Positions 8,452 to 16,564 of a DNA stretch of 64,000 bases are shown piece after piece. The stretch lies in assembly GCA_900104855.1 (NCBI GenBank), contig FNSS01000003.1:1-64000 (forward strand). Direction: 5' to 3'. The DNA comes from Rhizobiales bacterium GAS188. Lineage in GTDB: Bacteria; Pseudomonadota; Alphaproteobacteria; Rhizobiales; Beijerinckiaceae. How positions within the stretch are numbered: position 1 is the stretch's first letter; each line of letters opens with the position of its first letter. The notes beneath the pieces are model-generated. The model was not told the DNA's origin and made no database searches. It saw only the letters and a program-made list of their open reading frames with translations. The translations under genes and the position numbers were made by a program.

Positions 8452-9162
8452 TTGATCGAAGTGCCGATGGACCTCGACCTCTCGACCGATCTCGCTTCAA
8501 CCGGCGATCCTCTCGCCGAGCAGATCGCCCGAGCCATCGAGGAGGACATTGTCTTCGGTCGCCTGAAGCCAGGCCAAAAGCTTCCCGAAGAGGACCTTGC
8601 GGAGCGCTTTGCGGCGTCCCGTCACCAGGTCCGCGAAGGTCTCGCCCGGCTATCACGCATGGGGATCGTCACGAAGGAGCGCAACCGAGGCGTATCGGTA
8701 CGCCGATTTTCTGTCGACGAAGTGCGTCAGATCTACGAGGTACGGGAGATCTTGCAGCGCCAGGCAGCACTGCGCATTCCGCTGCCCGTCGATGAACCCA
8801 AAATCACCGCGCTCGCCGCCATCAACGACGACTACGAAAGAGCGGTCGCGGCCGGGGACCTGCGGCGCATTCACGCCGCCAACGATCTCTTCCATTTGGA
8901 GATCTTCCGCCTGTGCGGGAACGAACGTCTTCTATCTCTGGTCAAGCACTACATGGACTTGACCTACGCGGTCCGTGCCGCCGGCTTCTCAGACCCGGAG
9001 AACCTCGAGACGTCGCGGCGCCACCACCGCATCATGATCCGCCTTCTGCGCGGCAAAGACTCCTGGGCATTGGCCCAAATTTGCGTCGATCATATTCAGC
9101 CGACCAAGACGCAGTATCTTGCCGTGCTGGACGACCGCGAGACGATGAACGATCTGCCGTGA
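8452..9162 (+). CDS. GntR-family transcriptional regulator with FCD domain
   Basis: 236 residues from a TTG at 8452 preceded by AGGA. An ATG at 8467 (MDLDLS) is an alternative start. The N-terminal winged helix includes PLAEQIARAIEEDIVFGRLK and LAERFAASRHQVREGLARLS (residues about 20-75). The C-terminal all-helical FCD domain shows the ligand/metal histidines in ANDLFHLEIF and SRRHHRIMIRLL. Such proteins usually repress uptake and catabolic operons and release DNA when the substrate or a metal-bound metabolite binds. It diverges from the sugar ABC operon, and two palindromic operators lie between. Confidence 0.92.
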   Translation: MIEVPMDLDLSTDLASTGDPLAEQIARAIEEDIVFGRLKPGQKLPEEDLAERFAASRHQVREGLARLSRMGIVTKERNRGVSVRRFSVDEVRQIYEVREILQRQAALRIPLPVDEPKITALAAINDDYERAVAAGDLRRIHAANDLFHLEIFRLCGNERLLSLVKHYMDLTYAVRAAGFSDPENLETSRRHHRIMIRLLRGKDSWALAQICVDHIQPTKTQYLAVLDDRETMNDLP

Positions 9163-10089
9163 CATTGCTTGAAGTTCGATCTCTAGGCGGCATTTGTTCC
9201 CGGATGAACGGACCAGATCGATCACGAGTCCAGGGAAGCCCGAGTCGGTCCCGATCCTGGTCAACCCCCGCCGACACTCGGCGAAATTCTCGGGCCTCTC
9301 ATTGCTGCTCGAGCGGCTATGGACTGTTATAGGCTCTCCGAGAAAATGACTGCTCAATCGAAGCTTCCCCGAAATGAGAGCAGCGAGCACAAGGGCGCTC
9401 TTCTTCGAGTTCGTGCGGCGCTCCTCGCAATACCCTGGATTCGAAACTTCGGCCCAACATCCGCACTGCGCAGTGCTTCCCAGAGGCTGGCGACACCCGA
9501 CCAGAGCGGCGAGTGTCCGCTTACATCCGGGCGCGAGAGTCCACGCTGAGCGATTTCTATGGGAGCCCCGTAGGCAAAGCGCATGCCTCCGGGGGGCGCG
9601 CGTGGTCCAAATCGTCGATGACAAGCGGGCCACACAATTTTTGTTGATTCTTGTGAGCTCGCCACCGACGCTTTAAGTGCTCAAGCCGCTGACCTGGTAC
9701 GAGCTGAGGTAGCCAGCCCAGGGTGCACGTCCGGCAAACAGCTCTCACGTTGAACTGACGGAATTGGTGGCTCCTGCGAGTGGTCGGGTTGAATTATGTA
9801 GCCTACCTGTTCGTGCTTGATTTTCTGAGGGATCCGGTAAGCGGTGGTATCCTTCACGCGGTCGAATATGTGCCCTTTGCTGCTGTTGCCATCGCCGGCC
9901 CATGTCTGCGTCTCGCCGAATTGGCGCGACGCGCTACGCAGAAAATCAGAGGTTTCTCCTACTGAAATCGTCGAGAGCATATGCCCGCGCCTTCGCCGAG
10001 CACGAGGCCAAGTCCGCTTCCGGACGTAGTCGACAGGTGCAGCCTTCCTTGTTGGAAGATCAGCGGCCTGCGCCGCGGCGGCCGCGCCG
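9163..10089. other. Region without recognisable genes
   Basis: Several frames cross it but none resembles a protein family I know, and codon patterns are poor. It separates the GntR gene from an IS1380 remnant and is probably decayed accessory sequence. Confidence 0.4.
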
Positions 10090-10780
10090 ATTGCACCTGT
10101 TGAAGGACGACTGGCGGTGGCGGCCTTCGATGGCGGGAAGATCACCTCGGATGGGGGGTATTGCTGCTCAAAGCCACAGACGGTGCGATCCAGCTGATCG
10201 ATCGCTTTGCCGCATGTTTTCGCGACGTGCGCTGTCAGGATCTAATTGAGCGCGAGGTGGCCACGCGGGTTGGCCAACGCATGAAGGACTGTGCGACGGT
10301 GGCCTGCAAGTCGACGCTGAACCGGCTTGAGCTAAGCTGGCCCGAGCCGTCGCGCTATCACAAAATCGCCTATGATGGAGCTGCCATCGAGGATCTGCAG
10401 GGCGACCTGTTCCTGGAGGCGCACAAGCGCGCCAGCAGATCATCCTCGATCTCGACACTATCGACGACCCTCTGCATGGACATCAGGAGGACTGCTTCCT
10501 GTCGGTCTATGTGTTCTGCGGCCGCAATCTGTTGCCTTCCAAGCGCCGCCTTCGAACATCGATGCTTCGGCTGGTGCCCTGGAGGAGATCGCATGCCTCG
10601 TTGCCTGCATCCTGGCCGTTCTGCTGCGTGCCGACTCGGGCTTTGCCCGGAAGGAGCTGATGAGCAGGCGCGAGGAAAATGGCGTCGATCACCTGTTCGG
10701 CTTGGCGAAGAACGAGCGCCTCATCGTCGAGATCGTGGCCGAGCTCGCCGCAACCGAGACGCGTGACCGACGCCAAGCTC
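10090..10780 (+). pseudogene. Decayed IS1380-family transposase
   Basis: Pieces of an IS1380 transposase appear in order but in different frames. FDGGKITSDGG is followed after a shift by LLKATDGAIQLIDRFAACFR. Then, after a large deletion, come STLNRLELSWPEPSRYHKIA and DGAAIEDLQGDLFLEAHKRA. After further shifts come DADSGFARKELM-type sequence and VDHLFGLAKNERLIVEIVAE. Normal members are about 430-460 residues, and here at least three frameshifts and one internal deletion remain. No terminal repeats were identified. Confidence 0.75.
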
Positions 10781-10868
10781 CGGTGCGGAAAAGGACGCGG
10801 ATTGACGCCGCTCTCGCCGCCGCGCTCTCGTTCCTGTAGAGTTTGGTGGGAAGCTTTGGGGATGGAGT

Positions 10869-11135
10869 ATGCAGCTCAACGCGGACGGGAAAAGCGTACG
10901 CATGGAAGTCGACTTTTGGGTCGAGGATGACGGTTCGATCCATATGACGGCCATGGATGTCCGCGAGTTTCACGTGACCATCAGCGCCAACTCCAACCGT
11001 AAGAACGGTCACTACCCGTTGTACAGACGCCTCGCAGACTGTCTGCGGAAGATGGGCGCGCCGGCTCCAGACGGTGTCGGTCGGGTGGTGCGCAAATGCC
11101 CACCGGGCCGAAGGCCAGCAGTGCCCACCGAGTGA
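10869..11135 (+). CDS. Hypothetical small protein of the conjugative region
   Basis: 88 residues from ATG 10869 preceded by GGAG. The chain MQLNADGKSVRMEVDFWVED followed by DGSIHMTAMDVREFHV suggests a small beta-rich soluble domain. LYRRLADCLRKMGAPAPDG forms a C-terminal helix, after which the tail is arginine/proline rich. I recall similar small proteins near conjugation genes in rhizobia but know no function. It is followed at 11147 by a tiny membrane-protein frame on the same strand. Confidence 0.55.
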   Translation: MQLNADGKSVRMEVDFWVEDDGSIHMTAMDVREFHVTISANSNRKNGHYPLYRRLADCLRKMGAPAPDGVGRVVRKCPPGRRPAVPTE

Positions 11136-11146
11136 TCGGCAACGCC

Positions 11147-11245
11147 ATGAAGACGAACGACACGAAGCTCACTCTATGGACCCTGGCGGGGCTCGCGGCC
11201 TTCTTCCTCTTGGTGTGGGCCATCATGATGCTGATCAGGAGCTAG
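11147..11245 (+). CDS. Tiny single-span membrane protein
   Basis: A 32-residue frame, MKTNDTKLTLWTLAGLAAFF then LLVWAIMMLIRS. A short polar head is followed by one hydrophobic span of about 21 residues and a positively charged end. It begins 11 bases after the preceding small gene stops, which suggests co-transcription. The ribosome-binding site is weak. It is too short for homology, so the call rests on its clean membrane-span composition and position. Confidence 0.4.
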   Translation: MKTNDTKLTLWTLAGLAAFFLLVWAIMMLIRS

Positions 11246-11602
11246 AGGCGAACGCCATCGCGATTGCCTGCTGGCCCTTGCTGAGACGCAAAAATGCGCG
11301 GAGCCCCGGCGGAAGGGGCGCGCCGAGGCTCCAATGCCCCCTGGAGCGGGCTGAGGGCTCCGAATCGGAATATCGTCGAAGGCTGTGGCGCAGCTGTGGC
11401 GTAGCTTGCGCGAGGCTTGAGAGACTGCACACGCCCGGTCAGATCGAGCCTTGCGCCCTGCGCCTTCGCCACGCGAGGCCGGCACGGCGGACCTGATCGA
11501 TTGAGGGGTGCGAGGGGACGAGCGGCATCTCGCCAGGCCGCCCGCCCTTCAAATGCACCGCGCAGAACCGATGTGCGCCTATGTTATCGGGGGCTTAAGG
11601 GC
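11246..11602. other. Gap with a coding fossil
   Basis: No intact gene seen. Bases 11484-11507 (GGCGGACCTGATCGATTGAGGG) recur at about 37674-37696. In both places they form the last codons (ADLID, stop) of a decayed frame, REAGTADLID here and KREARMADLID there, so the two sites share a fragment of the same lost gene. Confidence 0.4.
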
Positions 11603-11899
11603 TTAAGCTGCCGACGACTTGGGGAATCCGCTTGCGCTTTTGACCTTTGGCGCCATCGCCGAATCGGCCAAAAGCCCATAACGCCCAATGATCTCCCCCG
11701 CCTCTGTGGCACCCGTTTCCGCGTCACTGACTCGGCGGAACGCGACGGCTCCTCCCAATATTTCCGCGAATATTTGCCCGGGGCGCCTAGCCTCCTCTTC
11801 CGAGGAAAAAGCCATTTCCCTCTGGACCGCAAGCCGGCCTTCCAGGCCGCGAAACACGGGTATGACGCCAAATGGAAACGGCCGTGTCAGCCGCCTCAT
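11603..11899 (-). CDS. Small conserved protein, paralogue of the 58.4-kb gene
   Basis: 98 residues. After MRRLTRPFP it reads [14 protein letters not shown], then [25 protein letters not shown], then AGEIIGRYG and APK. It aligns end to end with the product of 58401-58652 (FGVLPILR, AFSAEEATRKADVFASVVGG, AARIISRHG, APK). The shared features are a VxP(V/I)xR start, an AFS-EEA helix, a GGAV-F strand and a final IIxRxG. The family and function are unknown to me. Its 5' end overlaps the start of the Fic fossil on the other strand, so the two compete for about 30 bases. Confidence 0.6.
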   Translation of the reverse strand: MRRLTRPFPFGVIPVFRGLEGRLAVQREMAFSSEEEARRPGQIFAEILGGAVAFRRVSDAETGATEAGEIIGRYGLLADSAMAPKVKSASGFPKSSAA

Positions 11900-12356
11900 G
11901 AGCCATGCCATGGCCCATCGCTCCGGAATCGGCGCGCACGGGCTGTGGTCGATATCCCGCGGACTCGCACGCGGCTTGGACAGCCGAGGCGACTACAAGC
12001 GGATGATGGATCACGCGGACATGCCTCGCCAAGGCGATCTCGACGGACGCGGCAATCTCTCGCGGCGCGCCCTCACTGACTTCACACTTTGGTTTCTGCG
12101 CGTGTGTCTCGAACGCAGTGAGACATTGAAGCCCGAGACCCCTCGGCTGCTTGAAGAAGCGCTTATCCGGGGCGAGTTTGAGCGCGGAGAAGTGCCACGC
12201 ATCACCGGCCTTCCCGAGCGCACTGCGCGCCGCGTATTCAACGACGTGGTTGCCGCAGGGTTGCTTGCCTCTGACACACCAAAAGGAGCAGTCTCGCTAC
12301 GCTTTCCGATCGATGCGCTTGAGATTCTCTTCCCACGCTTGTTCCCAGAAACGTAG
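11868..12356 (+). pseudogene. Fic-family protein, C-terminal fossil
   Basis: The frame carries [19 protein letters not shown], which matches the second half of the Fic motif (HPFxxGNGR) with the catalytic HPF lost. Then come [31 protein letters not shown] and a winged-helix end ([17 protein letters not shown]) typical of Fic proteins. The N-terminal half is absent. Intact family members AMPylate targets using the Fic histidine, so this remnant cannot be active. The upstream boundary coincides with the small gene on the opposite strand. Confidence 0.7.
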
Positions 12357-12480
12357 TGAGCGGACGGAAGGCCGTGGAAACTCATCCACGGCCAAATGCC
12401 TGGGCCGGAGTGACATCTTGCGCAACCTTTTGTCCCGCCGCTCCGAATCCCCCCAAGCCCCTTGTGGCCGGCGAACGTCA

Positions 12481-15400
12481 TCACGGCTTCAGCCTCGACC
12501 CATGGCTCTGCCGCGCCGATAGGCGCTGGCTTTCGACGGCACGCAGAATCTGGCGCTCAGCGCTGCGCGCGGCCGCATAGAGCCTGGTCGCCGCATCGAG
12601 CGCGGCCTGCTGCGCCTTCGGCACGGAGGCGTGCTCGAACGATTTGCCCGCCGCGGCGACCCGCACCAAGGCGCGGGCGCCGTCCTCGCCAAACCGAGCT
12701 TCGATGGTCTTCCGGAACGTGTCGATCTCGCGTTTCGTCTCGGGCTCGGCGGAGAGTGCTTTGAAGGCGTCGGCACGGGCCTGGTCGGTCTTGGCGGCTG
12801 CGACGATGCCGAGCGCAGCGACGGCCTGCTCCGACAAATTCGGAATGGCGGTGCGATCGGCCTTGAGCTGCGCCTCGACGCTGGCGCGATAGCCTTGCGC
12901 CGCCTGAGCCTCGGCCTCGGACGTGCGGGTGAGGCTCGGCCCGATCGCGGCGGCGGCTCGCGTTGCCGCCTGGCGTTCGGCTCGCGCCGTCCCACCAGCG
13001 AACAGGCCCTCGCGGCCCCTGAGCTCGCCCAGCAGGCTCAGGTCCGTCGACAGGCGGCGTGCGGCGCTTGTCGCGCCGTCACGCGACACGAGATCGCTCA
13101 GGCGCGCAGTGGCGGCTTTCGGATCGCGATAGGCGGTCTCGAGATACACCGCCCTCGCCTCCTGCTCACGCCGCACGCGGACGTCGGCCGACACCACCGA
13201 CGCAAGGCTCTTGGCGTCGACCCCGCGCCCAAGGCTGTCCCGAACTTGGCTGTCCCGGCCTTGCGTCTCGAAAGCAGGGATAAGCACACCGGGCCCGGCC
13301 GTCCGCGCCAACGAAGCTGCGGTTTCCGGAGGCGCCATCGCGGCCTGCGCGGGCGCCGGCGCCACACGGGGAGCTTCGACACTCGGCGGCTCGTGTGCCC
13401 TGCGTATCGAAACGGGTTCCTGCGCCTCCCCAGAAGATTTCGCGACAGATGTCTCGACCGAGAGCGGCGACAGGAGCGAACTCGAAGTCGTGTCCTGCGC
13501 CGCAGGCCGGACGGACGTTCCGTCCTCACGGGCGGCCCCGGGCTCCGCCCGGACACCTGCGAATCGCTCGCCCTGTCGCTCCACGGACCCTCTCGCCATG
13601 GCGACCGTCTCCTTCTCGCGGAGCTTCGTTATCTGCTCACGCGTCAGCTCGTCTCGCGTCGCATAGGCGACCGACGCGGACTTGATCTCGCTGCGCCCGA
13701 TCTGCCGCGCCAGCTGGCGGATATCGCGCGCCGTCTCGACGGCCACGAACACCTTGACGCTCTCGCGCTGGCGTGTCAGCGCCACATAGGATGAGGCCGC
13801 CCGCCAATGGCGAGTGTGCAGCAGATAAGTGTGATCGAGCGTCTTGCCCTGGCCCTTGTAGATCGTGCCCGCATAGCCGTGCCGGAATCCCGTGAACTCG
13901 GAGGCGGACCAGTCGACGCGCCGCCCCTCGCGGCCGGCCGGCGCATCGAGCCTCGCGCTGATGCGGCCCGTCTCGCGCTCGATGCCGGTGATCACGCCGG
14001 CATTGCCGTTGTAGATCCCCGCGCCTTTCAGGGTGTCGGTGAACTGCACCCGGTCCCCGACCGCGAACGCCGCCCGCCCGTGCTTGGTCGTGAAGATATG
14101 GTCGGCGCCGAGCTCGCCGCGTTCGCGCCTGACTTGGCGCAGACTCCGATTGAGCACGTCCACATCCTTGTTGGTGTAGGCGAACACAAAGCGCGAGGCC
14201 GCAGGATCGGTCGCCGTGTCCTTGGTCCATTGCTCGACGAGCTTAAGGTGAGTCTCGTCCTGCCGGTTCGTCCAGATGATGGCCTTGTTGCGCGCGAAGG
14301 CACGCAGCGCCTCCTCGAACCGCCCCTCGGACAGATCGCGCGCCGCATCGCGCTGCCAGTCGACGCGCTGGCGCCTCACCTGCTTGATCTCGACGGAGCC
14401 GTGCGCCTTCTTCAACTCGGTGAACAGGCCACCGCGCTCGATCGAGGCGAGCTGCCGATCATCGCCCGCCGCCACCACCTTGGCGCCCGCGAGCTTTGCT
14501 TCGCGCAGCAGCTCGCCAGTTACCTTGGCGTCGAGCATCGCCGCCTCGTCAAGAACCACCAGCGTCCGCCGGTCCCAGATCACATGGCCGTTCTTCAACC
14601 GGAACAGTTCCGCATGAACCGTCGACGATCGCGCGAACCTGTCATGCTTCAGATCCTGCGCCACAGCGTTCGTCGGCGCGAGGCCGACGACCTTGTAGCC
14701 GGCCGCCTCATGCGCATCGCGGATGGCGCCAAGCGCGAAGCTCTTGCCCGTGCCGGCACGGCCCTCGATGATCTTCAGACCGCCGCCGCCGGTCGCATGC
14801 TCGAACGCTGCGCGCTGATCCGGGCGCAGCGCCGCGGAGGAAGGAGCCGCCTCGCGCGCCGCATGCCCGATGTCCCGATGCGCGCCGGCCGCGACCCGCG
14901 CGCCATCGGCCAACGCTTCCCTCTCCTGCGCACGAACGGCACGCGTCGTGAACCGCCCGGCGATCTCACCCGTCTCGCGATCGTGCAGGGACAAGAGGTC
15001 CTTATGCTGAAGCACCTTCGCCCTGACTTCACGCAACTCCGCGTCCTCGCCAATGTGCTTGGCGAGATGCCGGTCGAGATCCCGTTCCGTGAAGGTCGCA
15101 CTGTTGCGGGTCATGACGGCGAGCACCTGATCCGGATCTCGCGCCGCCGCGGCATTCGCGCGCGCGATCTCGTCTGCTCGCGCATTCGCCTCCGCGTCCG
15201 GCGCCCGCATCCGCACTGGCCCGATATGCTCCTGCGGGACAGCGCTCATCGCATCCACCCGGATATCGAGCCCATGCTCGACAAAGTAGCGGTTCTGATG
15301 ATCGCGCCAGGTCGCACCCCACGCCTCAGCCTCTGTCACGACGGCGCGACCCTTGCCTTGGCGCAATACGGGATCGAGATCGCGCGCCTTCTTCGCCGCA

Positions 15401-15882
15401 AACCCATTGCCATCAAGGCGCCGCGTGGTGATCAACAGATGCGCGTGATGGTTCGCCCGCTCGCTCTCGCTCTCCGCCCCATGCGGCGCGTGCACATCGA
15501 ACTGCACCGCGAGCCCCTTGGACACAAAATGCTCGAGCGCAAAGCTCCGCGTGAGCTCCACCCGGTCCTCATGTCCGAGCTCGCTATTCGCCGGCAACGC
15601 CAGCACGATCTCGCGCGCCACCTGCGCGTCGCGGCGTTTCTCGGCGGCTTCGGCCGCGTTCCACAGCGCCGCGCTCTCGAGGAAGGCCTTAGGCGCACCC
15701 TCCGGCAAGAGCACTTCGTGGTGGTCCGGAGGGTCGCGATGCGCAAAGTAGAACACCTCGCCGGTGCGCTGCGCCTCGATCTTGTCGCGCCCGTTATAGG
15801 CAGCCGAGCGCACGGCACTACCACCTGAGGCACGCGAGATGTAGCGGGCGCGGGCAAAGGCGATGGCCATCCGGGACATCAT
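12481..15882 (-). CDS. traA: Conjugative relaxase TraA (MobA/MobL domain plus helicase domain)
   Basis: About 1133 residues from the ATG at 15882 (or 15879), preceded by GGAGG. The N-terminal MobA/MobL domain begins MAIAFARARYISRASGG and carries the metal-binding histidine cluster HHAHLLITTRRL near residue 130. A middle RecD/TraI-type helicase domain has Walker A EGRAGTGKSFALG, Walker B LVVLDEAAML and GDDRQLASIERGGLF (residues about 350-480). The C-terminal third is alanine-rich and probably helical. It should nick oriT, stay covalently bound to DNA and unwind it during transfer. It diverges from traD/traG as in Ti and rhizobial plasmids. No damage is seen. Confidence 0.95.
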   Translation of the reverse strand: MMSRMAIAFARARYISRASGGSAVRSAAYNGRDKIEAQRTGEVFYFAHRDPPDHHEVLLPEGAPKAFLESAALWNAAEAAEKRRDAQVAREIVLALPANSELGHEDRVELTRSFALEHFVSKGLAVQFDVHAPHGAESESERANHHAHLLITTRRLDGNGFAAKKARDLDPVLRQGKGRAVVTEAEAWGATWRDHQNRYFVEHGLDIRVDAMSAVPQEHIGPVRMRAPDAEANARADEIARANAAAARDPDQVLAVMTRNSATFTERDLDRHLAKHIGEDAELREVRAKVLQHKDLLSLHDRETGEIAGRFTTRAVRAQEREALADGARVAAGAHRDIGHAAREAAPSSAALRPDQRAAFEHATGGGGLKIIEGRAGTGKSFALGAIRDAHEAAGYKVVGLAPTNAVAQDLKHDRFARSSTVHAELFRLKNGHVIWDRRTLVVLDEAAMLDAKVTGELLREAKLAGAKVVAAGDDRQLASIERGGLFTELKKAHGSVEIKQVRRQRVDWQRDAARDLSEGRFEEALRAFARNKAIIWTNRQDETHLKLVEQWTKDTATDPAASRFVFAYTNKDVDVLNRSLRQVRRERGELGADHIFTTKHGRAAFAVGDRVQFTDTLKGAGIYNGNAGVITGIERETGRISARLDAPAGREGRRVDWSASEFTGFRHGYAGTIYKGQGKTLDHTYLLHTRHWRAASSYVALTRQRESVKVFVAVETARDIRQLARQIGRSEIKSASVAYATRDELTREQITKLREKETVAMARGSVERQGERFAGVRAEPGAAREDGTSVRPAAQDTTSSSLLSPLSVETSVAKSSGEAQEPVSIRRAHEPPSVEAPRVAPAPAQAAMAPPETAASLARTAGPGVLIPAFETQGRDSQVRDSLGRGVDAKSLASVVSADVRVRREQEARAVYLETAYRDPKAATARLSDLVSRDGATSAARRLSTDLSLLGELRGREGLFAGGTARAERQAATRAAAAIGPSLTRTSEAEAQAAQGYRASVEAQLKADRTAIPNLSEQAVAALGIVAAAKTDQARADAFKALSAEPETKREIDTFRKTIEARFGEDGARALVRVAAAGKSFEHASVPKAQQAALDAATRLYAAARSAERQILRAVESQRLSARQSHGSRLKP

Positions 15883-16050
15883 GCCGCGCCTCCAGTACCC
15901 GCGCAAGCAGCATTCGACAGAATGCATATTGCGTCTGCACATGCGTTTCGAACCCGCTCCGCGGTCAGCCGTCGAGCCTGCGCTTTGCCGAGAAACGATC
16001 TTGACCCGCCCGCCAAGGATTGTTAACCGGCAACTAACAAGGAGGACACC
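15883..16050. promoter_or_regulatory. Divergent traA-traD intergenic region, candidate oriT
   Basis: In Ti-type transfer systems oriT lies between traA and traC/D. This 168-bp gap has the same position and holds the promoters for both directions, with AAGGAGGACACC before traD. I cannot identify a nic motif by eye, so oriT is inferred from gene order. Confidence 0.35.
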
Positions 16051-16554
16051 ATGGCGCGCACGTCGCTCGCCGAGCGCATGAGCCGGCTCGGGCAGCAGAA
16101 GGCACGGATCGCCGAGCAGGAAGCTCGCATCAAGACCGATGAGCGCAAAGCTCGTACCCGCCGCCTGATCGAAGCCGGCGGTCTCGTCGAAAAGGCCGGC
16201 CTCCTCCATCTCGACGCCAACGCTCTCTATGGCGCGCTTCTGTCGCTATCGTCGAGCGCCAAGAATACGGCGCGCGTCACCGAATGGGCGAAAGCTGGCG
16301 GCCATGTCTTCGATCGCGAGGCCAAGGCGCGCGATGCCGGAAGGGAGCCGCTGACCGTCACCTTCGCCGGCGCGCTACCCACGACCTTCACCACGCGCCT
16401 GCGCGGGGCGGGCTTGCGCTGGAACAAGGTCCTGCAGCATTGGGAAGGACTTGCCGAGCACGCGGTCGTTGCCGCGCTTGCCGACGAGCATGGCGGCACG
16501 GTCCATCGCGTGCGTCCGCCTGGCGAGCGGGAGAAGATAGCAGCCGCTGAGTGA
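16051..16554 (+). CDS. traD: Conjugal transfer accessory protein TraD
   Basis: 167 residues starting after a strong AAGGAGG. A charged coiled-coil head (residues 5-35) precedes the conserved TraD core RRLIEAGGLVEKAGLLHLDA then ALYGALLSL. The protein is more than twice as long as the roughly 70-residue TraD of Ti plasmids. The extra C-terminal half (residues about 80-167) reads as a separate small domain. It probably helps assemble the relaxosome at oriT with TraA. It precedes traG by 10 bases. Confidence 0.85.
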   Translation: MARTSLAERMSRLGQQKARIAEQEARIKTDERKARTRRLIEAGGLVEKAGLLHLDANALYGALLSLSSSAKNTARVTEWAKAGGHVFDREAKARDAGREPLTVTFAGALPTTFTTRLRGAGLRWNKVLQHWEGLAEHAVVAALADEHGGTVHRVRPPGEREKIAAAE

Positions 16555-16564
16555 CGCCCGCCCG

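Noticed and set aside
9163-10089. Several 60-150 codon frames
   Set aside because: None has family resemblance, a good ribosome-binding site or a coding-like residue pattern.
11868-12356. Functional Fic AMPylase
   Set aside because: The catalytic histidine and N-terminal half are missing.
13807-15828. A 673-codon frame on the plus strand
   Set aside because: Entirely antisense to traA, whose relaxase and helicase motifs are clear. High GC content produces long antisense frames.
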